Origin: Siphonodentalium dalli
Taxonomy: Eukaryota > Mollusca > Scaphopoda > Gadilida > Siphonodentaliidae
Reading direction: 5' to 3'
Assembly: GCA_032622095.1 (NCBI GenBank)
Contig: CP136064.1
Location: 247,661,827 to 247,725,826, forward strand
DNA length: 64,000 bases
Under the pieces are notes generated by a model. The model did not search any database. It worked only from the letters and a program-made list of their open reading frames with translations, and had not been told where the DNA came from. Position numbers and translations under genes: made by a program. Every line of letters starts with the position of its first letter. The stretch's first letter is position 1. This document shows positions 36,908 through 49,091 of this stretch, piece after piece.

Positions 36908-37505
36908 TTTCCCTTATAAGTCCACGAACATGAATTTGAAATTTTAGTAATGATCGAGAGTTGTTCATATCGTATCTGATAGTCAGATATGAATCTATCT
37001 GAACATCGTTAGAATGCATAAATATCGATGTACATATAACTTTGCAGCACCGGTCACGAAATTCTCAGATGCATTCGCGTGTATCGTGTGGAATTTCAGT
37101 CAATTATTTCATGTCGATCAATGTGTCATGTATCGGCGGTTTCACATACGATAAAGACCGTTTAGATATTCTGTCGCATTAATCATCCCATGACGAGCTT
37201 CCTGAATTTTTTTTGAAAACACTGTGCCAATGCGTTCTCTTATATATGCGACTCTCATATATTGAGCATCGCTATATAAGAGAATACATTGGCTTAACAA
37301 TATTTACGTTGACCTTGTAAGCCAGTGTATTCTCTTTTATATGCGAGGATCCCAATGGTAGATTCTGATATATAATGTACTGGCACATGATCTGTAATTC
37401 TGCACCAGCACAGCCCCCACAATGAAAGGGTTTAATCGTCTAGTTGGTACCGATGACTCGCTCCCAATTCGCAATTAATTTTTAATGTGATTATTTCTTT
37501 TTCAG
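36908..37505. other. Intron 2 remainder of pseudogene E
   Basis: Non-coding. Contains an inverted pair CCAATGCGTTCTCTTATATA (37227-) and TATATAAGAGAATACATTGG (to 37292), with a further direct copy of the arm at 37322-37345; probably a small foldback element. The same structure is in unit 2 near 53.92-54.04 kb. Confidence 0.5.
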
Positions 37506-37612
37506 GCGGATGTTCCCTTCACTGGCGTATACACTCGATTGAATGCTTCCACACCACGACGCAATACACCCTCTCCATCAACGTGGAGTCCGTGGATGAC
37601 TGTCGGTACTAG

Positions 37613-37912
37613 AAAACCATAGTCAGAAATGGTAACGCGCTCAAGATCATATATTATATACCCATGATTGTAATTATAGAATTTTTATCATTTCTGTTAT
37701 TTGTAATTGGCATAGCTTATCACCAAAACAAAATCAACATTATTGACATAATGTAAACGCCAATAAACGAAATTGAAATTATCAACTACACCTTTTACCG
37801 GGCTCGGCCTCGGGGTCGCACTACAGCTCGTGGTCGGGGTCGCACTACAACTTTTAATGTGTCCCAATAATTAACATTCTATAAATAGAACCCTCATGCG
37901 CCATTGCAGCGC
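37613..37912. repeat. Repeat R, copy breaking exon 3 of E
   Basis: Matches 9908-10182 of gene B's intron 3. It starts immediately after the VDDCRY codons of the exon 3 remnant, so the second half of the exon is gone. Confidence 0.7.
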
Positions 37913-38347
37913 CCAGGAGAAACTACGAAGTTAACACTATAGGAATCAGGAAGCTAAATGTGTTCCAGAGTCGAGGAGCGTGTGCTAAAGGTGAAGGTTA
38001 CTTAAGAATGACCTTCACCTGATACATGTGACACGTTATTAAAGGATGACATGGTGTTTATTTGATTTGTACATATCGAAATAATTTAAACTGGTGAATT
38101 AATGGGGGATAGATTTGTGTGAGTGGGAAATTTATTTAACTGGCTGCTGTAGTTCTGGGGTTTTTTTCCAGATCAAATTTGGCTGTGGGATAGCCCTGTC
38201 GTACACTTGGGGATTTATTTTAAAAAGTAAACACATGACCTATTATTTTTCTTGCATTTTCGTGATCAACTGGTGTCAATCTAGCTGGGTAAACATCACT
38301 GGAGAGGCCTGTAGGCTTCAAGTCAGTGAATTTGGCCGAAACGTTAA

Positions 38348-38840
38348 AGGCATGGTTGGCCTTAGTTGTCGAAAATATTCATATTTGTTCCAAACACCGT
38401 AAACAGACAAACATTATACGCATACAGTTTCGTTCATATATACCATGACCATCGCGTAAACAGCATGCTATCATAAATACTTACTATATTTTACATAAGC
38501 AAGAGCCTGATTGTGTTACAGAAGACAGCACAGTGTCACCGGCTAATCACACATAAATGATATAAACGCTCTTTATTAGTTCCATATAAGGAATTCACCA
38601 ACAAAGAACGCTCTTTATGTTTACCATCATAATATAAACAAACACCAGAAAAGTTACTTTTTATGCTTTTGTTTACATAACAATGGTCAAACAAATGACA
38701 ATAACATACTGTTTATGCGATATTTCTTATTTGTATACGGACAAAGTCTGTCTACATTTTGATGTTCTTTCTGTTTGTGGCGGTTTTTGATGGGTGGAAA
38801 TATTTTCACAGGATACCCACCGCCAAGGCCAACCGTACCT
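38348..38840. mobile_element. TTAA-element family A, copy in E (493 bp)
   Basis: TTAA at 38344-38347 and 38841-38844; ends AGGCATGGTTGGCC and GGCCAACCGTACCT. Nearly identical to 18925-19420. Unit 2 holds the uninterrupted (but inverted) site within 54991-55086. Confidence 0.85.
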
Positions 38841-38884
38841 TTAACAATGTTGCCTATGGGAAACCATTTAGTTCAGTGATTCCT

Positions 38885-39886
38885 GTACACATTATCTTTT
38901 CAGTATATAGAGTTACTCCTCTTTCGTCAGATACAGATACTTCATTGTTTGGTCATTCACGCCCATCGGGTGTATACTGGTGGCCAAATATTATAAACAT
39001 GTGGGCCAATGGGACTTTTATAAATAGAAAATTGTTTTTTCGGTTTATTTATTTAAAAGTCGAACTGCGCGATCAGGAGGCCGGTCACCGGTAAAAGGTG
39101 TAGTTGGGAATTTTAATTTCGTTTATTGTCCTTTACATTATTATGTCAATAATGTTGAGTTTTGGTTTGTGACAAGCTATGTCAATTACCAATAAAAGAA
39201 ATTTAATAGATAATTTGTAAGTCTTATATTTCAACTTTTATAGACATTTTTCGTTCTGCAGCCCACTGATGGTTGTGGTCGGAGACGGCCGAGTCGGCCG
39301 CCGGTTCGTTGATTAGGTGCTGGTTGTTATTGTTATTTTAACGGAATTATGAGTTGGTTATTCGCGAAACCAATATATTTTATATTCTATAATTAAAAGC
39401 ATGGGTATATAATATATGATCTTGTTTATGGATATTGTAGGAAGTCTAATCTGGCCGTGTCAGATTGAGCTATAGCGATGGAATTTCTCGCAGGACAACA
39501 CATTTCGGGTTTTCGTGGGGTGTGTATCCGCTGGATGTCTTTTCGTTGCAGTATGTAACAATTATGACCGAGTTAATTGCTTTCGATGTTTAGGTATGAA
39601 CAATGGCTGGACCATGCACTCTTGACGGGAACACAATACCTCCGATTTTTTATCCGCATTTAGAAACTTTCTGGTGTGGTGAATGAGAAACCTGCAGTAA
39701 TAAGCCGTAGTTGTTTGTAATAATTCGAAGGATTAGTTGTTTTAACGGAATTCTGAGGTGGTGAATTCATGTAACCAATATATTTTATATTATAATTTAT
39801 ATTTATGGCTAATAATATGATCTTGAGAGCGTTACCATTTCTGATTATGGTTTTCTTGTGGATATATGGGCTTCAATAATAATCTT
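38885..39886. other. Intron 3 region of E with inverted fragments of repeat R
   Basis: No gene. Positions 39059-39120 and 39361-39430, and again 39763-39870, are reverse-complement pieces of repeat R. The rest is unplaced A/T-rich sequence missing from unit 2. Confidence 0.45.
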
Positions 39887-40113
39887 GATCACTGAGTCGC
39901 TACCAAATTGGATCCACCAGCACAGTTCCGCGCATTCAGTGCTACAGGTCAATGTCTGGAGTAGCATCCAATATATGTAACTTTTGAATATTCATGAATG
40001 TTCAAAACTCCATATATGGAATGTATTTTTTTTCTCTCAAGAACTTTGACCTGCAGCACTTAAACCATGGACTGAGGGCTGGATGGATCCAATATGGTAG
40101 CGACTTAGTGATC
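39887..40113. mobile_element. 227-bp foldback element
   Basis: GATCACTGAGTCGCTACCAA at the left pairs with TGGTAGCGACTTAGTGATC at the right, and an inner pair GTGCTACAGGTCAA / TTGACCTGCAGCAC follows. No protein gene; absent from unit 2 because that stretch is deleted. Confidence 0.65.
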
Positions 40114-41164
40114 TGGCTTATGCTACTAATAATTTTACCAAACAAATTATTGGGAATAAAATTAACCCTTTCCATACTAAATATTCATTGACGAGTAGTT
40201 ATCCCTTGGGAAATGTTCAGGTAATAGGTCGTTTGTTGATTTGTTTTATCTGTCGTCTGCTTATATTTCCCAACAACACATCGAGATTAATAATAGAACA
40301 TTCCAAAGTATACTTTTATAACTGGTAGGAGAATCCATTTAGTATAGAACGAGTTAATTAGAAGTGGTGTCACAACCTGTCATCTGCTTGCCAGTGTATG
40401 ATCTGAATATACATACAGGCGAAGAAATTCATTCCATTGTATAACTGCATGGATCAAAGAATGCATTCACTTAATAAAGGGTTTAATATGTTTGTCTTTG
40501 CAGGTTATAGTGAACACGATGCAGAAATGCAATTCCGATCTTCATGGCAGACGACCGTTTCGGAAATACACCAACCAAGACCTTCATCTTTGATGAAACA
40601 ACTTTCATTCCTGTCACCGCATACCAGAGAGAAGAGGCACGTAAATGAATATTTCTCACAAGTTTCATAATATTCAATGCATTGCTCTAGATTTTCGAAA
40701 CAAATCATACTAAAATAATGAAGAATAAAGACATCACATTTGAGTTCTACTTTAGAGAAATAAAACAAACTGCATTAATAATGTAATTACTAGAAAGAGC
40801 AAACAAATTTGACTTGGAGCGTGACATAAAATATCTAACCAGCGAATGGTTCGTGTACGTCTCGAGTACACCTATCAGTTATCTTATGTAAACACTTATC
40901 ATTTCATTGCATTTTGCTCGTAATACACATTCGTCATGAGGCAATTCTAATTTCTTTCAGATAACCAAGCTGAAGATTGCCAATAACCCATTTGCAAAAT
41001 GTTTTAGAGAGTATAATGACGAGATGTGAGTGTTTGCATCACGATATTTGTGTCTAGTCCATAACCACTTTAATGATTTGTATTCTGACTGAAGTTTAAA
41101 TTGAACCCCTGTATCGATGGCATGAAAATCAAGTTTGGATTCACCCACCTGTTACATTGATTCG

Positions 41165-41435
41165 ATAACATCGATTATGATGATGGTGACGACGAAGACG
41201 ACACCGATTATTTGATGATGGTGGCGGCGATGATTGCGATGAGGGCAATGCTGCTGATGACGATGTTGTTGATGACGACGGATGATGGTGGTGGTGGTGG
41301 TGATGGCGACGACGACAAATACGGCGACAAATACGACGACAATGTGTAACCTACGACGACGACGACGACAATGGGGATCCTATACGACGGCGGCGATGAT
41401 GATGATTATGATGATGATGATGATGATTTATCCTA
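41165..41435. repeat. Degenerate triplet repeat (GAT/GAC/GTG)n
   Basis: About 270 bases of mixed GATGAT, GACGAC and GGTGGT triplets in intron 5 of pseudogene E. No frame of a real gene runs through it. Confidence 0.85.
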
Positions 41436-41873
41436 AGCTGCTGTATAATTTTCTTCTATAAATATACTCATCAAATCTTACATTCTATTGTATATTGGTT
41501 AAACATAGTATAATAATAAGAAGAGTGCAAATTTTCTTTTGGTCAAAATATGACGATCATTTCCTCTTTTTTCTCGTTCCAGAACAATAACAAAGAAGGA
41601 TCGGAGTCTGAAGACATGACTGGTAAGATTACTATAGATGTATATGCGATGTCAAAATCATTATTTATATATTATGAGTCTTCTTTTTACTTGAAAACGC
41701 TGAAGGTGATACAGCCTCTTCTACAAGACGATTACTCAAATAATTCGACACGATAAATGAAATTTATAAATTTATTCATGAATTCACTTCAACACAATAT
41801 ATAATGTACAAACCACATCGAGGATGGTTTATATCTTACAGAAGTTACAGCATTGATATCTAAAGGTACGGTT

Positions 41874-42373
41874 GGCCTTGGCGGAGGGTATCCTGTGAAA
41901 ATATTTCCACCCGTCAAAAACCGCCACAAACAGAAAGATCATCAAAATGTAGACATACTTTGTCCGTATACAAATAAGAAATATCGCATAAACAGTACAT
42001 GTATGTTATTGTCAAATGTTTGACCATTGTTATGTAAACAAACGCATAAAAAGTTACTTTTCTGGTGTTTGTTTATATTATGATAGTAAACATAAAGAGC
42101 GTTCTTTGTTGGTGAATTCCTGATATGGAACTAATAAAGAGCGTTTATGCCATTTGTGTGTGATTAGCCAGTAGCATTGTGCTGTCTTCTGTAACACAAT
42201 CAGGCTCTTGCTTAGGTAAAATATAGTAGGTCTTTATGATAACTTGCTGTTTACGTGATGGTCATGGTATATATGAACGAAACTGTATGCGAATTAATGT
42301 TTATCTGTTTACGGTGATTAGAACAAATATGAATATTTTCGACAACTAACTTGAATTAAGGCCTCACGTGCCT
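41874..42373. mobile_element. TTAA-element family A, copy in intron 6 of E (500 bp)
   Basis: Opposite orientation to the copies at 18.9 and 38.3 kb; ends AGGTACGGTTGGCCTTGG and a worn CACGTGCCT. The right TTAA is 42374-42377; the left is CTAA (41870-41873), one base changed. The empty site is visible in unit 2 at 59880-59883 (TTAA once, same flanks), which confirms insertion after the unit duplication. Confidence 0.9.
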
Positions 42374-42852
42374 TTAAACTTAGTTTATTTTGTAAAAAAA
42401 AAATGGATTGGGGCACACGTTTTTGCAACTTATGGAGCCCACGTGGCACGGGCGCATATATCAAATGAAATAATGAAGAATAATTCCAATTTTAATTAAT
42501 TTGTTTTAATTGTTTGCAGGCTTGCAGCAAGGGTGCACAAGAAGGCTAGTCGAACATAAACAAGCACAAGATCTTCACAATGAAAATTGTCCACATAGTT
42601 ACCCCGGCCACCCATTCCGCTTCTGGATTCCCCGATACCAACCTGAGATCGTCACATCCTCCCAGCCTTCATCTCATCAAGATCATACGACGATTCATAT
42701 GATGACGTCAGAAGTTTCACCAGTTGTCAATAGATCAGTCACCAGTCACTGAGTTCCTCTGCGCTCTCATACCCCAGAGACTTCCACTTTCTTGCACTAA
42801 CATCTTTGTGTATACCAACTTCCTGATCAAGCCTGGGTTGCTATGTTATTTT

Positions 42853-43276
42853 CAGAATGAGGTCCCCAGAGGGTGAATTTAGTGACTCAATAGCATAGCG
42901 GGCTAACATCACTAAATTCACCATAGGGGGACATAATTCTGCTAATGCCTCATCTTCTCTGGAAAGTTTCTTTATTATCAAATTTCTATAGAAACTATAG
43001 ATTCTATTCCTTTTCTAGTTTATAGGTTCTATTTCTTGTATTGTTTATTTGCTCTACGTGTATATCACCAAATTGGCAGACGACACATTGCATAATCGAG
43101 GTTCCCAATGGGTTTACATCACAACATTCACCATTTTTGGGAACTTCAATCTGAGTCTATGTCTCCCATAGCAGATGAGGCCATGCAGAATGAGGTTCCC
43201 ATAAGGTGAATTTATTTATGCTAGCTCGCTATGTTGGATAGCGTCACTGAATTCATCCTCTGGGAACCTTATTCTG
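42853..43276. mobile_element. Foldback element in last exon of E (424 bp)
   Basis: Begins CAGAATGAGGTCCCCAGAGG and ends with the inverse form, CCTCTGGGAACCTTATTCTG. Two more inverted AGGTGAATTT / AAATTCACC arms lie inside. It splits the last exon of pseudogene E, and is also in F (60352-60778), so it is older than the unit duplication. Confidence 0.75.
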
Positions 43277-43642
43277 TAAATGACAGACAGAATAATCTTC
43301 TTCCAGATCTACATCAGACTTTGAACAGCTGAAATCAGACACGTTCGACATCTACAGGAATAAGGATGACATAAGCCTACTAACCAATGATGACGATTCA
43401 GACAGCTCACGTGACAACCTGGTACCCACCCGGCGTCTGCGAATCCTCACCAGAACGCGATGTTCTCATGGATTCTTTGAAAGACATCACGGAAAACGAC
43501 GGTTATTGTGACGTCACAGAGAAGACGGCCGTTTGTTGAACTTATTATCTGAACATCCCCCAAGGGAACTACTCGGCTATGACTGATTATTATTGAAAGT
43601 GTTATGCAAGGATAAAGTGATGCAGCTTTCAAATTCTGATAA

Positions 43643-43648
43643 TTTATT
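43643..43648 (-). promoter_or_regulatory. Polyadenylation signal of gene D
   Basis: AATAAA on the gene strand, same context as the other copies. Confidence 0.6.
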
Positions 43649-43805
43649 TAACACTTTCACGATAACAACTATAAATGGCAACGGTAAATAACTAAATATA
43701 CATATAAATAATAATAAATAACAATATTCGCATGAATATTCACAAAACAAACGTATGCAATTATCCAGCAGCACGTTGACGTATATTCATTATGTAAGTT
43801 TAGCA

Positions 43806-46800
43806 TCACAAGTCACTCGGGGTGAAGGTCATGGACATGGCCTCTCTCAGAATATCGTGGTCACAGTTCTCTGAAGTCGCGTGTAACTCCTCAGAAACAA
43901 ACGAGTTGACTATTGCCTGTGTATCGTCGCAGTAACCGTGGTAACCGCCGCTTCCGATGCTGCTGTTTGAAGAATCTGACTGAAAATCGCCATCTGGTGA
44001 GGATTCATAGATTGTGAGGGAAGGTACCAGGCTATCGGGTGAGATATGTGAATCTTCGTCATCAGTGGCTGGAAGATTTATGTCGTCCTTATTCTTTGAT
44101 ATATAGAAGATGTCTGCTTTCAGTTGTTCAAACTCTGGTGTCAATTGCGACGATGGTTCACAGAACGCTGCTAGTGTAAAAAGGTCGTTTGAATATGGGA
44201 GTACAGAGGAATATACTGCTTGGTGACTGAGTTGGCGACAACTTTTGAAATTCCTGCTATCATAACTGAGTTCGTCGTATGACATCGAGAACACAGGAGA
44301 TGATGAGGTGAAGGCTGGAAGGATTCGGCTGTCCCAGGTCGGTATCGGCGAATCCAGAACCTGAGTGGGTGTGTAGCTCTGTGGAGAATAGTCTTGGTGT
44401 GGAGTTTGTGTGTGACTAGGAATAACTTGCCTTCTTTTGTTTTCTGGTTGAATATCTGCAAAACAAATAAAACATACGAATTAACAATTGAATTGTTCTG
44501 GAAATATTATCCAATGTAAATGATTACGAGAGCCTGTCGAGACGGCAGTTGCAGCCAATAATTTCTTGAAGTGCATTTGGATAGATTCCAGGTGTTGTCA
44601 TCTTGTATTTTACACACGTATTAGTCAGGAAATACAACCGACGATTCGCTTGTGTGTTAAGTGGATTCCATGATTAATCTTTTTCAAGTTCGTGAACAAA
44701 TATTTGAATTTTCGTTTTGTCGTCTCAAAATCGTTCTTCGTAAAAGAGGCTGTGTTGCTTTCTCAGATTTGGAGTAAATTATTAAGAGAATATAAAATTA
44801 ATGACTTTAACCTCATATGTGTATGAATACTTACCACTCGTATCTTCAGACTCTGATCTCAGTCGCTTCTTTGTCATTGTTCTGGAACTGGAAAGGAGAG
44901 GATACACAAGTCAGATTTCAATGAAAATAATGATGGTCTAAAATTCTTATCTAAATATCTTATTATCTCCTTGTTTTATTTTGGCGACGGTTGAATTTCT
45001 CTACAATAACCGTGGAAGAAAATGTTAGGCGCCATAGTCCGAACTGAATCCAAGTATCGGCTAATGGAACTGATGGGAGAAACCGCGAGATTTGAAAAAA
45101 ACAAGAAGTAAACAATTACTTTATATCAACATTAAAGGCCGTGATGATATATGGGTTCAATAATATAGATACTTGACCCGGAGGCAAATGTTTATACTGG
45201 CTGTGGGGGGGACACAACCCTAATCCGTGTGTGCATATTTGTTATGTCATGCCGCCGAAAAATACCATAACTGACTGCATAACACTCACCTCTCATCTTT
45301 ATTCTCTCTGAAGCCTTTTGCGAATGGATTGTTGTCGATCTTGAGCATCGTGATCTGAAAGAAGAAATTCCAATTGTGTCATAACGAATGTATGTTACGA
45401 GCCGAAGAGATACAAAGTGAAGTGTAAGGTTGACAGTTGAATCGAAAATTCGATAAAAAGAGGATATAGTGTTGACCAATGGCTGAATGAGGCCTGAATA
45501 AATCACGAAGACTCCGCCCTAATGCTTCTTAGCAACTATTCCAGAATAAAACGTGGGGTGCTACCACGATCTCATTTGACTGATTACGAAGTACACTGAT
45601 GTTTGGAATTCCATATAATACATCAAATCGAATTTATGAATTCCCTTTTCAGTGTTATAATTATGTGCGCAGTTCATTGAATTTCCCTGACGTAGAGCTG
45701 AAATATGATGTTTTCCTTCTTCACTATTCAAGCTGTTGCACTTGTTGAACCAGTGTCATGTGTTATTGGAAGGCTTGATATTTGTAATATACTAGATATG
45801 TACCTCTTCGCTCTGGTATGCGGTGACGGGAATGAAAGTTGTCTCCGCAAAGGTGAAGGTCTTTGTTAGCGCTTGTCCGGGACGTTCGTCTGCCATGGCT
45901 ATATGAAGACGAGGCTTGTATTTCTGCATCGTGTTCACTATGACCTGCAAACAGAAGTTAGGTTAAACCTTCGTTCACTGAATGGACTCACTTTCAGTTA
46001 TAGCAGAATACAACGGATGGTCTAATCATAATTAATTGTGTAAGTACCTTCGGGTCATATGAGCGAACGCCAGACATAGAACCCCATTCATATTTTGCCC
46101 CTTCTGCTATTTTGTTAACAATTAGTCTCAAATACTGCATGCATTTACAGATTAATGAGAATAAACATATTGAAAATTTAAATAAATTCTTGTGTAGGGA
46201 TACACATCTTTACTTTTTAACAGACATCCCTTTAAACGAATCAGTGAGAATAAAATAACTAGCCATGGGCGAGTATATTCTACTTGACCAAACACTGTGA
46301 CGCTTGTATAGTTTGAACTTGATTGAAACGACCACTATTTTGTGTCCATTCCACGACACAAATAAATATATAGATAACACCGGCATGATGTGTAGTGTGA
46401 GGCAATACAAAGTGAATGATTTTATATTATGTCCATACAATTCCAAATACCATGTTGATATTGTTGAGAATTGAGTTAAAGTTCAATGAAGTTATATAGT
46501 TCTTCTAAAACAAAAACCATCATACTTACATTCCCTTGCTGTGATTTCCTGTTATTTGTCAGTTTGAGTTTGTGGAACATGACAGGCTTACGCATCCAGA
46601 ATGATCCGGGTGCCGGGGAATCGGGATGTACATAGGTTGTCATGGGAACCGGACTATCGGCGTTACCGGAAGCTAACCACTCAGAGTCGTAGAACTTGTA
46701 CCGACAGTCGTCCACGGAAACCACGTCGATGGAGAGGGTGTACTGTTTCGTGGGGTGTAGTCCCTCAATGGAGTACGACAGTGATGGGAACATCCGTCTG

Positions 46801-48784
46801 CGAAGAGAATTCGTCATATAAAAATGTGTTGAGTGTGCATAAGACAAAGTGAACTGCGCGATTTGAGCTACTTGCGATCACCCTGTTTGTATAGGTACAA
46901 AGCGGCGCGGTCTATATTTCTTGTACAGATACCCAAGGGGGTTATGACATATCTATAAAACGGTTCACACCCCAAGGCAAACACAATTGAGCCACATTAT
47001 ATTCGACGATTACCTATCAATTACCATTCAATTAAAAGTTAATTGAATGGATTGTGGTGTTACATATTCCTGTTGAATAATTAGTCAAATGTTCGTTGAC
47101 AATCGGCTCACTTGGGTCTGCATTATATATCAGCATTGATAAATCATTTTGTGTCCGAATTTGAGAACGTTTTATTCTGATAACGTGTTTCTTGATAAAA
47201 CAGATTCTTCGTTGTGACAATAAACTGTTTCGGCTGTTTAAGTTATTGTTCGCCTTGTTGTCACAATGGAATTATCGTTCAGAACACAGGAGACACTGTG
47301 CCGTTAGTGTTCGGTCTCCGAAGTGAAACTATTCCACATTAATTGCATGAAGTTTGTTTGATGAAATATCACCGGCATTCATAACAAAAGACGTAAGCAA
47401 ACCTGTGTATAGTGCCTGTATTTTCCGCGCACATGCATGTATATGAGAACAGTTTGTGAAATTTTCTCAATGTATCATTCTGAAGATCATTATGTGATTA
47501 TTGTGGATTATACATTCGAAACAGGTTTGGATCTCGTTCAGTTTACTTCCAATCGCCCGCCCCTCTCGATAGACAAAACCATATTCAACCAAAAGTGTTG
47601 GGCCCCAACCCATGCAGACCACCCCTATGTCCGCTAATAATGGAATGATCCGTGTTTTAACTTCCCAAGTGACTGGTGCGATCATTATCATGGCGCATTG
47701 TTATAATTTCACACCTACCGGTCCTGTCTTCTTTCAGCTTACTATCCAATTAATGTCAATTTATGTGTGATATTTAGCTCAAGTCTGTATTTTGGCCCCG
47801 TTGAAATACAGATTCATACAAGAAATATTGTTCATGAATTGGAGCAATTTGATTGGCCGAGGGGTGTATACCGGTTTATAAATCAATATCTTCCGCAAAA
47901 TGCTGGCGGATGCAGTATTGATCGATCATTATTATAATGTACATTTATGTGATACAGTAAATACGCAAGAAAACACTTTATTTATGTGCCTGAAACTTCG
48001 GAAAATTCAAGAAATCATATGGCAATCACGTTACATTGTTCCCTGGCCCGATTTGCGGTAATAAAGGGACAGTTTTTAACATACTGAATAAAACGAATCA
48101 TGTTAATTGAATCCGACTTGCTTCGCAATGTTCCAGACTTACCTTCCAACTTTGGTGACTATCATTTCCGTCCCAATCTTATCAAACGTCCTCCACATTC
48201 CAGCATTATGTAGAGACACGGTTACTTCCCTCTGGTGGCTATGGATTGCACTAACATCAACGGGTCGTGTATGTTGGCATTCTGAAATAAGCAAAACAAG
48301 CATGAATGATGTGAAAATCAACTGGGTAAATAATAAGTACAAAACCGCATGCTCCATTTTATCATTCGCTAAGCATGAATTAGAAAGGTACCCGATTAAG
48401 CGTCGACCAAAAAACAGCTCAGTTATGTGGGATTTGAAAATTTAGCCACACATTATTTCAGTATTTTATGAAGAAATCAAAATAACGAAGTCTGAATTAA
48501 TATAATAAACTAGAACAATAATCCAGCGCCACTTTATGTTTTATATATGTTAATTCGGATAGAAGAGACTGGGTAAAACTTTCGGAATTAATTTTAGCAG
48601 ACAATGAATACAAACTAATGGTACAACATACGCACAGAAGGTGAAATCTTACCTATTCCCGCAGGTGAATCCAGAGGTAGAACCTCTTGATTTTTGAAAG
48701 ACAACCATGCGACTCGTATGTCTGTGGAGGTAAGATCGACGGGATGGCGGAGTCCCAGGTAGCGTAGACACTGTCAGAGAACAT
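43806..48784 (-). pseudogene. T-box paralogue D, one-base deletion in exon 1
   Basis: Minus-strand exons: 48784-48653, 48281-48143, 46797-46530, 45944-45804, 45354-45290, 44881-44835, 44455-43806. Exons 2-7 have the same lengths as gene B, are open, and encode a T-box almost identical to gene C plus the normal SDL-stop tail. Exon 1 is 132 nt, not 133. The altered stretch after ESHGC differs from gene C by several substitutions and one lost base, so translation from the conserved ATG gives 43 residues and a TAG that is the last codon of the exon, touching the splice donor. If the base is truly missing, the full product cannot be made from this ATG; the next Met codons lie inside the T-box. A sequencing error is the main alternative, in which case D is an intact 480-aa gene. 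Confidence 0.75.
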
Positions 48785-48991
48785 GGCTCAATTCCTGTAA
48801 TGAAAAAGAAGGAACTATAAGTCAATGTAGCATAAATGATCACGATTATATAAATCATGATTCAGTGATACAAAAGTTACATGTTGGTTCGAAAACGCGT
48901 CACATGGTGCGAAATCCTAGCCGCCATATCAATGGGATGCTAGTTGTAGAATCTAAAAATAAAATCAATACAACAAGAGCGATTGATGCTA

Positions 48992-49091
48992 AACTAACAT
49001 GAACCGCCATTAACTAACATGAACCGCCATTCACTAACATAAACCGCCATTAACTAACATGAACCGCCATTAACTAACATGAACCGCCATT
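48992..49091. repeat. 20-bp tandem repeat, 5 units
   Basis: Five units of AACTAACATGAACCGCCATT, the third with two changes, in the 5' UTR intron of D, at the position where C has three and B one. Confidence 0.9.

Larger units (their letters stand above)
35636..43528 (+). pseudogene. Decayed T-box paralogue E
   Basis: Remnants of the seven-exon gene on the plus strand. Exon 2-like 35636-35835 (NVAADHSHQREVTLS; its middle is tandemly repeated and it has stops). Exon 3 37506-37610 has GRMFP-type start and VDDCRY-like end but is shifted, and stops where repeat R begins. Exon 4 40504-40636 lost about 8 bases and has a GC donor. Exon 5 40961-41025 reads ITKLKIANNPFAKCFREYNDE, with Cys for the conserved Gly of GFRE. 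Exon 6 41583-41622 is 7 bases short. Exon 7 is split into 42530-42840 and 43305-43528 by a foldback element, and ends by junction with unit 2. The paralogue is clearly more diverged than A-D and G. No intact T-box can be made from it. Confidence 0.8.

Noticed and set aside
41165-41435. Possible acidic repeat protein encoded by GAT/GAC triplets
   Set aside because: No sustained open frame with start and flanking exons; it lies in an intron of a pseudogene.
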